This document shows positions 29,006-37,093 of a stretch of DNA of 64,000 bases, piece by piece; positions within the stretch are counted from its first letter, which is position 1; each line of letters starts with the position of its first letter. A program made the position numbers and the translations under genes. The DNA lies in contig NZ_VBSN01000059.1 in assembly GCF_006149045.1 (NCBI RefSeq), positions 186,001 to 250,000 on the forward strand, read 5' to 3'. Source of the DNA: Dyadobacter flavalbus. Its GTDB lineage: Bacteria > Bacteroidota > Bacteroidia > Cytophagales > Spirosomataceae. Under the pieces are notes generated by a model. The model worked only from the letters and a program-made list of their open reading frames with translations. It did not search any database and was not told where the DNA came from.

Positions 29006-29863
29006 ATGGCCAAAGTTCTGAACCCTTCCGTTACTCCGCAGACAAGCAGCCGGAGATTGACAAAAATCAGCAGTATTTTATTGAACTGGTCAGGCAAAAT
29101 GCTGGTCATTACTGTCTGGACGAGTGCCGCGTTGTTTGGTCTGTACATTCTGGCGTTTTATGCAGCCGCACTTTATGAAGACGATATGCAGCGCTGGAAC
29201 AAGGTTCTGCCGGGACTTTACAACAGGAATTCCGTTGCTGCAACTTCCGGGATCGGCTTTCATTTTGCTGCAGGCGGGATTATTCTTGTCCTCGGAAGTA
29301 TTCAGTTGATAGAAAAAGTAAGGCTTCAATATCCCGCGGTTCATCGTTGGCTCGGGCGGGTTTACATTGTTGCATCATTGCTTGCAGCCGCCGGCGGAAT
29401 TGCATTTATCCTGCTGAAAGGAACCATCGGCGGTACGGCGATGGACATCGGTTTCGGGTTATACGGCGCGCTGATGTTCGTGGCAGCCATCCAGACTTTC
29501 CGTTATGCCGTTGCCAGGCGTCTGGAACTTCACCGTGCATGGGCGCTGCGCTTGTATGCACTGGCAATCGGTTCGTGGCTATACCGGATGGATTATGGTT
29601 TCTGGCTGCTGCTGACGGACGGACTGGGACATACTCCTCATTTTAACGGGCCGTTCGATACGGTCATGTTTTTCTTCTTTTATATTCCGAATCTTGTTGT
29701 GGCCGAAGCGTTTATCAGAGCGCGTAAATACAATGCTTCGGCGTTACTGAGGATTTCTGCTTCATTTTTACTTTTTCTTGCAACGGCATTCATTTTGGTG
29801 GGTACTTATTTTTTCACGATTTATTACTGGGGCCCGGCTATTTTGAAATGGCTGCCGGTTTGA
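29006..29863 (+). CDS. DUF2306 family integral membrane protein
   Basis: The 285-residue protein has seven or more membrane helices. The motifs FHFAAGGIILVLGSIQLI, HRWLGRVYIVASL and LHRAWALRLYAL are typical of DUF2306, a family related to membrane proteins with conserved His residues that may bind haem or metal. Function is unknown. A run of repeats follows the gene. Confidence 0.88.
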   Translation: MAKVLNPSVTPQTSSRRLTKISSILLNWSGKMLVITVWTSAALFGLYILAFYAAALYEDDMQRWNKVLPGLYNRNSVAATSGIGFHFAAGGIILVLGSIQLIEKVRLQYPAVHRWLGRVYIVASLLAAAGGIAFILLKGTIGGTAMDIGFGLYGALMFVAAIQTFRYAVARRLELHRAWALRLYALAIGSWLYRMDYGFWLLLTDGLGHTPHFNGPFDTVMFFFFYIPNLVVAEAFIRARKYNASALLRISASFLLFLATAFILVGTYFFTIYYWGPAILKWLPV

Positions 29864-29878
29864 AAGGGCGGGAGGGAA

Positions 29879-29952
29879 GTTGTGACACTTATTGTCAGGT
29901 GTTGTCATTGATAGTCAATGATTGTTGATTTTTGTCATGTATAGTTATGGAT
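29879..29952. repeat. Degenerate tandem repeat related to that at 46354-46460
   Basis: About three degenerate units of the type TGTTGTCATTGATAGTCAA lie just after the DUF2306 stop. The same unit occurs in a cleaner 20-bp tandem form at 46384-46443. Both copies sit between convergent genes. Confidence 0.55.
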
Positions 29953-29961
29953 CGGGACTTG

Positions 29962-30066
29962 GAAGATCTTTGATCTTCTGATGATTTTCAGACTGAGCGG
30001 CATCGGGTTTTTGTCAATAAGTTGTTTGTACAGGCTTCTGGTTACCCGGCAGTTCGCTCAGTCTGA
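29962..30066. repeat. Inverted repeats in convergent intergenic region
   Basis: A small hairpin (7-bp stem, 29962-29968 with 29972-29978) is followed by a larger inverted repeat with 12-bp perfect arms (29988-29999 with 30055-30066) around about 55 bases that contain further weak pairing. It could end transcripts from both sides or be a small non-coding mobile repeat. Confidence 0.5.
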
Positions 30067-30092
30067 TTTAATTTGGTGAAGAATTTCAAATG

Positions 30093-30983
30093 TTACCTGC
30101 GTGCAGAAAGCAGTTCCCGCACATTCGTCCATTTTATTTCCGGATAGCGGTCGTTGTCCGTGGTCCGGTTTTGTGCGCTGAACATGCCGTAAAGGTATTG
30201 CGCCTGCTGCCAGCGCGGATAAACTTCATTTTCGCCTTCCGGATTGGCCGCACGGTCCTGTTTGTTCCGGGCAGCCAGTTCTTCACGGCTTCCGAGCCGG
30301 ATCAGTTTAAACTCTTCATTAGTTATTTCATTGGCAACCGTCTGCATTTCCTTTGCACTGATCTGAAAACTCGCAATGCGCAGAATTCTTGGCGTCATGG
30401 AGTCCAGTGCGGCGGCAGCAGTAAATTCAGCCGTGTTGTCTTTGGTTGTAAAATCAATACGCCATTCAGGATCTTCAAAATAACCGACACTTTTGTTTTT
30501 GAAATCAAGAAAAGGAAGGTTGTAATGCAGCAGCTCCGCAAATCCTCCGTTGAAAATCGTCGTTGCTGCAATCGGCGACTGGTCAATGTGTTCGAAAAAT
30601 GTACGTCTCAGATCAAAATTGCGGTTGTCGCCGGGCAGAAGCTGCGTATAATCCGTGGAAAAATCGGAAGGAATGAAGCGCGGGACGCCTGCGTTTACGG
30701 CCGCCCGGAGTAAAAGTGACTGCATGTCAACAATTACATCATGCAAACCCTGAAGTGCCGAAACCACACAGGAAACGTCTTTACAAGCCTTTTCAAGATC
30801 AGCGATATGGTTCATATCCGCTTCAAAGACCGTTGCGCCAAGCTGTTTAAGCTTTTCGACCTTTTCACGATCTGTCCCGCTGCGCACCAGTGCCCGTACG
30901 TCAGCCCCTTTTTCAATCAGTGATTTTACAATCCTGCCGCCCAGATCGCCCGTGGCGCCTGCAACCAGTATTATCGTTTTCAT
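30093..30983 (-). CDS. NmrA-like NAD(P)-binding oxidoreductase
   Basis: The 296-residue protein has the NAD(P) motif GATGDLGG (residues 9-16) and the atypical short-chain dehydrogenase fold of the NmrA/isoflavone-reductase family (MNHIADLEKACKDVSCVVSAL, AGVPRFIPSDFSTDY). The conserved segment RFIPSDF marks the isoflavone-reductase branch. Members either reduce small molecules or sense redox cofactors. The gene is divergent from a MarR regulator, and the region between them contains an operator-like palindrome over its likely -7 box, so it is probably repressed by that regulator. Confidence 0.9.
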   Translation of the reverse strand: MKTIILVAGATGDLGGRIVKSLIEKGADVRALVRSGTDREKVEKLKQLGATVFEADMNHIADLEKACKDVSCVVSALQGLHDVIVDMQSLLLRAAVNAGVPRFIPSDFSTDYTQLLPGDNRNFDLRRTFFEHIDQSPIAATTIFNGGFAELLHYNLPFLDFKNKSVGYFEDPEWRIDFTTKDNTAEFTAAAALDSMTPRILRIASFQISAKEMQTVANEITNEEFKLIRLGSREELAARNKQDRAANPEGENEVYPRWQQAQYLYGMFSAQNRTTDNDRYPEIKWTNVRELLSARR

Positions 30984-31051
30984 ACCGTTTTGGTTTATAG
31001 TTCGTCCATTACAATTGCCTGCTGCTGCCTCTGTTTGACATCACAAGCAAA

Positions 31052-31092
31052 CAAATGTAAACAATGTTTATTATCTAGTAATAAATGTTTAC
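31052..31092. promoter_or_regulatory. MarR operator-like palindromes overlapping a promoter
   Basis: A 13-base palindrome with a single central base (31058-31070, TAAACA-A-TGTTTA) sits beside a second half site TGTTTAC at 31086-31092. CAAATGTA at 31052-31059 reads TACATTTG on the minus strand, an exact TAnnTTTG -7 box for the NmrA gene. The palindrome overlaps it. On the plus strand TATATTTA at 31105-31112 is a near match in front of the MarR gene. The layout fits a repressor that controls both genes. Confidence 0.6.
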
Positions 31093-31127
31093 TAAATTAA
31101 TTTTTATATTTACATAAAAACGATGAT

Positions 31128-31616
31128 ATGGACGAGCCGAAGAAAGCCGGTATTCTGCAGTATGACGATGAGAAACACTGGGGAAGATTGATTTATATAG
31201 CAAAAAAGCATCTGGATATCTGGTCTCACCGGAACATCAGGCCGGACTACGGGCAAATGAAACTGTCGTATATGCCGTTGATTTTCAATGTGCAGCAGAA
31301 CGGAATAACGAATACCGAAATATCAAAAAAAGCGCTCATTGCCAAGCAGGCAATGAGCAGGACCGTGAAAGAACTGGAAGAAAAAGGACTGATAACTTCA
31401 CAGCCTCTGAAGAAAGACAAAAGAAGCTACAAAATTCACTTGACGGACGATGGCAAAAAGTTTGTAAACGATTCCAATACCAAAATGCTGGGCCTCATTG
31501 ATGAATATCGCAAGCTTGTCGGCGACAAGGAATTTGATATAACCGTTGACGTGCTGAGCAAGATCATCCGGTATCATGAAAAGCTGAATATGGAAACGGA
31601 TGATGCGGATGAATAA
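31128..31616 (+). CDS. MarR family transcriptional regulator
   Basis: The 162-residue protein is a winged-helix MarR-type regulator. The recognition helix region is NGITNTEISKKALIAKQAMS, in the usual middle of the protein, and the wing is LKKDKRSYKIHLTDDGKKF with the conserved D-x-R pattern. Helices at both ends form the dimer interface. It is divergent from the NmrA-like oxidoreductase, its most likely target. The signal is probably a small toxic or redox-active compound, but this is not shown by the sequence. Confidence 0.9.
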   Translation: MDEPKKAGILQYDDEKHWGRLIYIAKKHLDIWSHRNIRPDYGQMKLSYMPLIFNVQQNGITNTEISKKALIAKQAMSRTVKELEEKGLITSQPLKKDKRSYKIHLTDDGKKFVNDSNTKMLGLIDEYRKLVGDKEFDITVDVLSKIIRYHEKLNMETDDADE

Positions 31617-31623
31617 ACTCCGG

Positions 31624-32466
31624 CTACTTTCCGAATCTGAATCCGGCGGTCAGTTCCAGCCGGGACAAACCTTCATACTGCCCTTTTTCCAGCTTGATCT
31701 TCTGTTTGTTTGAACCTTGTCCGACGTTGATGTTGTAAAGCGTTGCCGTCGTATACGACAATCCAAAATGAACAGCCGTGCCCGCACTCAGCTGATGTGT
31801 GAATCCTGCATCCAGACCAAATCCGGCCGTTCCGCCGGTCATATCCAGCGCAGTGCCCATAAGAACGGTTTTATCCTTGTAGGACTGATAACCCAGATTG
31901 ATGCCGAGTAAAATGCTGCTTTTCGGATTGGCAAGGATGTACCGGTTGAGCATGGAGGCTGCAATGTAATGCATGGAAATATCGTCCTTCAAATCGGTTC
32001 CGTCATCATGTTTATGCTTGTTGAAACTGTATTTCAGTCCAAATCCCAACGGTTCGGAAATGAAGTAATGCAAGTCGCCTCCAAGTACAAAACCTGATTT
32101 CAGTTTTTTGATATAATCCTTGTACTGGGAAGAAACCTGATCACTGACCTTTGCGGTACGGTAAGCATAGCCCGCGCGTATGCCGAATTGCCATTGGCTG
32201 TAACTTTTTCCGGAAAGCGGCTGCATGCCTTCGGGAAGTTGTGAACTGCCGTAAAACGCTTTTTTTACAGACGAAACCTTGCTGGCAGGAAGCAGCGTAT
32301 TGCCGGGCTGGCCGTCTTTTGCAAAGGTAAAATAAACAAACTGTGCATTCTGTTTGGTTATGCGGCAGTTCAGCGAATCTCCGTCCGACGTAACAATCAG
32401 ATCCTGAGCCTGAATACGGTTACAGATCAATGTAAAAAGGATAAAGAGGGTACATAGTTTTTTCAT
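31624..32466 (-). CDS. Outer membrane beta-barrel protein of unknown function
   Basis: The 280-residue protein has a signal peptide (cleavage after IQAQ, residue 21). A short domain then begins with DLIVTSDGDSLNCRITKQN, a pattern often seen at the start of Bacteroidota envelope proteins. From about residue 90 alternating strands typical of a small barrel lead to the C-terminal ELTAGFRFGK. It overlaps the upstream lipoprotein gene by 4 bases (ATGA), so the two form an operon and probably a complex. Confidence 0.8.
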   Translation of the reverse strand: MKKLCTLFILFTLICNRIQAQDLIVTSDGDSLNCRITKQNAQFVYFTFAKDGQPGNTLLPASKVSSVKKAFYGSSQLPEGMQPLSGKSYSQWQFGIRAGYAYRTAKVSDQVSSQYKDYIKKLKSGFVLGGDLHYFISEPLGFGLKYSFNKHKHDDGTDLKDDISMHYIAASMLNRYILANPKSSILLGINLGYQSYKDKTVLMGTALDMTGGTAGFGLDAGFTHQLSAGTAVHFGLSYTTATLYNINVGQGSNKQKIKLEKGQYEGLSRLELTAGFRFGK

Positions 32467-33185
32467 TTGGATTTGGTTTTTGCTAATTCATACTCGCGGC
32501 TGCCTGCTTTTTTGCTCATCAGTTCAAGGCCCGGACGGCCGATTGTAATGCCGGGAATGACGGAACATCTTACGTAATAGCTTCTGCCTTTCTGTATATC
32601 AATCGGAATCACCGATTTTGCTTCTGTTTTTGCAGAAAGTTCGGTCGGGCCTTGCTTGTAGATTTTGATCGCCTGACTGAACCGGTTTGTCACCCGGCAG
32701 ATCACCGAATCGCCGAGGCTGAGGTTATAGTTGATGATCATGCCCGCGCCGCCCGTTCGGTATACGTAAAGTACGGCATAGTCAATGCCCGGATCAACTT
32801 CTTCATTGTCAGCTTTCAATGCAGCAAGCGCTGCTGCATCTATTCGCAGGACTTCGGCGGAAATGCGGTGACAGCTGCTCATAAAATCCGGCGTTTTATG
32901 TGCTGTGATCCGGATCGCGTTCCCTCCGGCTTTGCGTGCTTCTTCTTTTGCCTTTTCAAGCACCTGTGCATAGCTGCACTGAACGCTCATACCGGCATCG
33001 CCGATTTTCACTGTTCCCAGCGATTCGGCAGATTCCGGCGCTTTATCCTGTAATTCAATGACCAGCACAGCTTCCTTATAATCCAGCGGCTCGTATTTCT
33101 GAGTTACATTGGTGCGGACCTTGGGAGCACAGGCAGCCGCAAACAGCAACAAAAGATAACCTGACAACAACAGCGACTTTTGCAT
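32463..33185 (-). CDS. Unrecognised envelope lipoprotein
   Basis: The 240-residue product has a lipoprotein signal with Cys19 (LFAAACAP). The first half includes a small domain with LGTVKIGDAGMSVQCSY and a helix AQVLEKAKEEARKAGGNAIRI, a pattern seen in proteins related to the YdgH/RcsF-like DUF4156 fold (tentative). The second half (about 140-225) reads as a beta domain that would bind or display a ligand. It is translationally coupled to the barrel gene by an ATGA overlap. Confidence 0.7.
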   Translation of the reverse strand: MQKSLLLSGYLLLLFAAACAPKVRTNVTQKYEPLDYKEAVLVIELQDKAPESAESLGTVKIGDAGMSVQCSYAQVLEKAKEEARKAGGNAIRITAHKTPDFMSSCHRISAEVLRIDAAALAALKADNEEVDPGIDYAVLYVYRTGGAGMIINYNLSLGDSVICRVTNRFSQAIKIYKQGPTELSAKTEAKSVIPIDIQKGRSYYVRCSVIPGITIGRPGLELMSKKAGSREYELAKTKSK

Positions 33186-33395
33186 AGGAAGTTAATTATG
33201 CAGTTGGAACAATTGGAACTTTGCCTTGTCAAATGGAATGATCAAATGGAAAGCAAAGTAATGGAAAGGAAAAAGATATTTTAATTAGTAGCTAAATTAT
33301 TCCATATAAATGTAGAATAACTTAGTGACCGGTTAAAAGCGGACTTTTCAACGAGGCTGTATGAAGTTATTTTGATATCCCGTAGGAATGCATTG

Positions 33396-34523
33396 TTACC
33401 AGAATGGCGGCCTTACCGTCGTTCCGCCCTGCGTACGGCAATCGGCGCAGCTGGGAGGCGCACCCAGCAGATATTCGGATCTTTGTCCGCCGTAGGAAAG
33501 CATCAAGGCACTGGTTTCCAGCGCACATTGCCGGTTGCTGATAGGCATGCACACAATATCAAAAGTATCCGGCGGCATGCAGGTCGGGTAACTTCCCAGT
33601 TTCGGCGTAATGGTGATTCGCTTTGCCGTTTCTGTGGAAGCACTGAAATATCCGAAAACAAGGTCTCCGGAATCGGTTGTGCTGGTGATGTTTCCTGTAA
33701 CCTGCGATGGTTGCGGATCAAAAAGACTTCCGGTTCCCTGCGTGGTTTTGGCAAGGCTGGTCCAGTATTCGAATGCCTCTCTGGAAAGTCCGTACTGTTT
33801 TACAAGCACGCTGTATTTGATATAAAGTTTGTTGGTCGGAACCGGTACCTTGAAAAGCGGAAGGTCCTTGATGACATCACTGCTCAGCTTGACGGTGCTG
33901 CCGAGTAAAATCCCGCCTGATTTCTGGTTTCCCCAGCACTGGTTAATGTCCTGGCTTCTGGTTACAATTTTTTTGTTAATAACTTCCAGTGCTGAAAAAT
34001 AGGCCGCCCGGTATTCCCACGTTTCATCAAATTTCCAGCGGTAGAACTGCGTTTTGTTGGCTGGATCGTGCGTATTGACGTAAAAAATCATGGCATTCTG
34101 AACTTCATCCAGTTTATACGTCAGGCTGTCGATGGCCGGTGTTACATTTACGGAAACGTATTCGGAAAGATATTCCTTTTGATCCGTTGTCCGGATTCGC
34201 AGCCTGTACTTGCCCGCCGTATTATATTGTTTAGGGGCTAGAAGATAAAGGCCTGATCCCGCTTCGCTGAACGCATAACTTTCGCCGGATTCTGCCTCGA
34301 CGGAAATGGATGCACCTGTTTCATAATTCGGATTCTGCTCTGCATTTACATTTTGTGTTCTTCTCAGTTCAATTCTGCTGGTATCCGTACCCACATTCAG
34401 AAAACCGTCCACAACCAGAAAATTTTCAACGGAACTTACTTCCGGTGGTGAAAACGGCTCAATGCAACTGTCCAGAAAAAGCAGCAGGGCAAAGAACAGG
34501 ACTTTCAGCAAACAATATTTCAT
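33396..34523 (-). CDS. DUF4249 family lipoprotein
   Basis: The 375-residue protein has the lipobox Cys20 (LFLDSCIEPF) and the family start FLVVDGFLNVG followed by repeated beta segments (GASISVEAESGESYAFSE, GKYRLRIRTTDQKEYLSE). The C-terminus has the Cys pattern PPSCADCRTQGG. DUF4249 proteins are Bacteroidota lipoproteins usually encoded right after a TonB-dependent receptor and thought to act as its surface partner. Here no receptor is adjacent: the upstream neighbour is a flavoprotein. Confidence 0.85.
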   Translation of the reverse strand: MKYCLLKVLFFALLLFLDSCIEPFSPPEVSSVENFLVVDGFLNVGTDTSRIELRRTQNVNAEQNPNYETGASISVEAESGESYAFSEAGSGLYLLAPKQYNTAGKYRLRIRTTDQKEYLSEYVSVNVTPAIDSLTYKLDEVQNAMIFYVNTHDPANKTQFYRWKFDETWEYRAAYFSALEVINKKIVTRSQDINQCWGNQKSGGILLGSTVKLSSDVIKDLPLFKVPVPTNKLYIKYSVLVKQYGLSREAFEYWTSLAKTTQGTGSLFDPQPSQVTGNITSTTDSGDLVFGYFSASTETAKRITITPKLGSYPTCMPPDTFDIVCMPISNRQCALETSALMLSYGGQRSEYLLGAPPSCADCRTQGGTTVRPPFW

Positions 34524-34596
34524 ACCGACAATCAGAATATAGAACTGGAAAGAAGGGAATTAAACAGCAAGCGTCCGGAACAGGGCCGGAGCAGTA

Positions 34597-34604
34597 CAAA
34601 GTTA
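34597..34604 (-). promoter_or_regulatory. Candidate -7 box (TAACTTTG) for the DUF4249 gene
   Basis: The minus strand reads TAACTTTG, an exact TAnnTTTG match 73 bp before the ATG at 34523. I see no clear -33 element, so this is tentative. Confidence 0.3.
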
Positions 34605-34725
34605 GCCGGTTTTTATCTATTTGCCGGCCATCCGGCCTGCTGCGACGTGTTTTTCAGCTGCACCTTGTCACTCTGGTTTTATTAAGACAGCCAGGTTTAA
34701 AACTTACTTGCTTTCCGTTCAAATT

Positions 34726-35649
34726 TCAGGTCCAGACGTCGTCGGAAATCAGTTCGTGGTGAATGCATGCACCGGCTTTGGAACCGGACGCAACGGCCGC
34801 TGCCACAGAACGTAACGCAGAAGTATTGTCACCGGCAGCATAAATGCCCGGCACCGTGGTTTTCTGGTAATTGTCAATTTCGATATACCCGCTTTCAATA
34901 ACGGCACAACCCATTTTTTCCGGAATGTCACAATGCTGTTCCACCGGAAATAGGGTGTAAAGTGCATCGAGTTCACAAGTTTCATCATCTGAAAATTCAA
35001 CTGCCCGGAGCCTGCCTTCATCATGGATCAGCTGTTTGATTTCTTTTTCAATAATGGTTATGTTCCTGTCCAGCAGCTGCTGTGTGTACGTTTCGCTGAT
35101 GGTGGATTTCCCGTTGGTAAAAATAATAAGCTTGTCCGACCAGTTCCGGATCAAACGCACAAAATCCACGGCTGAGTCTCCATTGGCAAGCAGGCCGGTT
35201 TGCTGCCCGTTGTATTCATAGCCATGGCAGTAAGGACAATGAATGACGGAAATTCCCCAGCATTCGGCCAGGCCGGGAATATTGTCGATCTGATCGGTGA
35301 CACCGGTTGCAAACAGGATTTTTTTAGCAGAAGCCTGCTTGCCTGCCAGCGTGGAAACGGTAAAATCATTGTTTTCACCATCCGCCGCAATAACGGTATC
35401 ATCCCAGATTTCAACAGTCGGGTACGCCAGAACCTGTGATCGGGCCAGGTCGCCAATGGCTGCGGGCGTGCTGCCGTCCTGCGTTAGGAAATTATGCGAG
35501 TAAGGCGTTTGCCGGTTACAGGGTTTTCCGCTGTCGATAACCAGCACTGTCCGGATGGATCTGGCCAGTGCCATTGCTCCTGAAAGCCCGGCATAACTTC
35601 CGCCGACAATAACAACATCGTATTTTTGAATCGCTTGCATAAGTTTCAT
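34726..35649 (-). CDS. Thioredoxin-reductase-like NAD(P)/FAD oxidoreductase
   Basis: The ATG at 35649 gives 307 residues; the longer frame begins only with TTG at 35706. The FAD motif is VIVGGSYAGLSGA (about 13-25), and a redox-active pair lies in HCPYCHGYE (Cys138 and Cys141). The C-terminal FAD segment is GIYAAGDNTS. This pattern belongs to the small flavoproteins related to thioredoxin reductase and to GliT/HlmI-type dithiol oxidases, which carry the same C-x-x-C-H-G-Y-E. It may oxidise or reduce a small dithiol. No thioredoxin gene is adjacent; the nearest are at 45.4-46.3 kb. Confidence 0.88.
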   Translation of the reverse strand: MKLMQAIQKYDVVIVGGSYAGLSGAMALARSIRTVLVIDSGKPCNRQTPYSHNFLTQDGSTPAAIGDLARSQVLAYPTVEIWDDTVIAADGENNDFTVSTLAGKQASAKKILFATGVTDQIDNIPGLAECWGISVIHCPYCHGYEYNGQQTGLLANGDSAVDFVRLIRNWSDKLIIFTNGKSTISETYTQQLLDRNITIIEKEIKQLIHDEGRLRAVEFSDDETCELDALYTLFPVEQHCDIPEKMGCAVIESGYIEIDNYQKTTVPGIYAAGDNTSALRSVAAAVASGSKAGACIHHELISDDVWT

Positions 35650-36005
35650 AATCAGGTATACATTCGGCATCCATCCATAAGCCCGGACTATTGATTTATA
35701 AAGCAAAAGTCATTGGAAACGGCTTAACCTTGATCCGCCGAATTAAAATGGAATCCAGCTCTAAAAACTTCATACCTGAAAAGAACCCAGTTTCCCAGGT
35801 TTCCTGAAAAAAATGTATTCTGAAGATTGTTATAACTGACAAAAACAGCATCCCAGGAGCAAGAAGGCTATTTTCCGTGCTGTTGAATGGCAAGCTTAAG
35901 AAAAAGCCTTAATACGGTACGCAGATAAAAACATTTCTTATTGACCCGTATCCGGCCTGGAAAAATCAGCCTGTATTTCTCAGGCCGGATACGGAAACAT
36001 GCTTC
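35650..36005. other. Intergenic region with a 13-bp perfect inverted repeat
   Basis: About 355 bp between the aldo/keto reductase and the flavoprotein, both on the minus strand. A perfect 13-bp inverted repeat (35947-35959 with 35981-35993, 21-base loop) lies just after the aldo/keto reductase stop. It has no T-run on either side, so it is not a classic terminator. Nothing else is visible. Confidence 0.5.
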
Positions 36006-37043
36006 TCAATAAAACTTCGGAGGCGGGTTCAGGGTAAGATTCTGGCGCTGGTGCCAGTACGGATAAACAGGGGGGATTTTACTTGCTTCATCAAGTCTTT
36101 TAACCTGATCCACGGAAAGGTTCCAGCCCACCGCTTCCAGGTTCTGCATCAATTGCTCTTCGTTTCTTGCACCGATAATAATGTTTGCGACGGCCGGCCG
36201 CTGAAGCAGCCAGTTGATAGCAACCTGTGAAACCGTTTTTCCCGTTTCCTCCGCAATGGCCTCCAATGCATCCGTAATCCGGAAAAGGTGTTCTTTTTCA
36301 ACTGCCGTTTCCGGCACCGGGCTTCCGCCTTCCGCAACACGTCCGGTGTCGGGCCATTCCTTCTTTCGGCTGAACTTGCCGCCCAGACGGCCGCCTGCAA
36401 GCGGGCTCCATACAATAGCGCCCACTTTCTGGTCAATGCCGAGCGGCATGAGTTCCCATTCGTATTCCCTGTTGGTCAGCGAGTAATAAACCTGATGCGC
36501 AACGTAGCGGTTCCAGCCGTATTTCTCGGAAACCGCCAGTGATTTCATCAGATGCCATCCCGAAAAATTGGATGCAGCAATGTATCTTACTTTTCCGCTC
36601 TGAACCAGATCGTCCAGCGTTCTCAGCGTTTCTTCAACCGGCGTATTTCCGTCAAACCCATGCATATGGTAAATGTCGATATAATCCGTCTGCAATCTTT
36701 TCAGGCTTCCTTCCACCTATTTCAGCATGTGAATGCGCGACGAACCCTGATTGTTCGGTGCTTCCCCGAAAGTAAAAGTGGACTTGGTCGAAAGGATGAT
36801 TTTGTCCCTTTGTCTGTGTGCCAGCGATTGTCCCAGCACCTCTTCGGAAAGTCCTTCGGAGTAAATATCTGCGGTATCAAACATATTGATGCCGGCATCC
36901 ATGCAGATATCCACCAGTCTTGTGGCTTCTTTGGTTTGTGTATTTCCCCAGGCTTTAAAGGATTCACTGCCGCCAAACGTGGCGGTTCCGAAAGATAATA
37001 CGGGCACCATAATGCCCGAAGCGCCCAATTGTCTGTATTCCAT
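36006..37043 (-). pseudogene. Aldo/keto reductase interrupted by an in-frame TAG codon
   Basis: The frame from ATG at 37043 reads through a single in-frame amber codon at 36717-36719 and continues to 36006. Without the TAG it would encode 345 residues, the normal length. The N-terminal part has GTATFGG, the catalytic Asp/Tyr segment FDTADIYSEG and the Lys of LSTKSTF. The part after the stop begins VEGSLKRLQTDYIDIYHMHG with the conserved His. TAG probably replaces a CAG (Gln) codon. Directly after the TAG comes GTG, which could serve as a restart giving a 236-residue fragment without the N-terminal catalytic residues. The gene follows the sugar dehydrogenase by 50 bp. Nonsense mutation, readthrough or a sequence error are the options. 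Confidence 0.88.
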
Positions 37044-37093
37044 AGTCAGTCGTCAGGTTGTTTTTTTTCAGATATGATTTTAAATTGTTGGAT

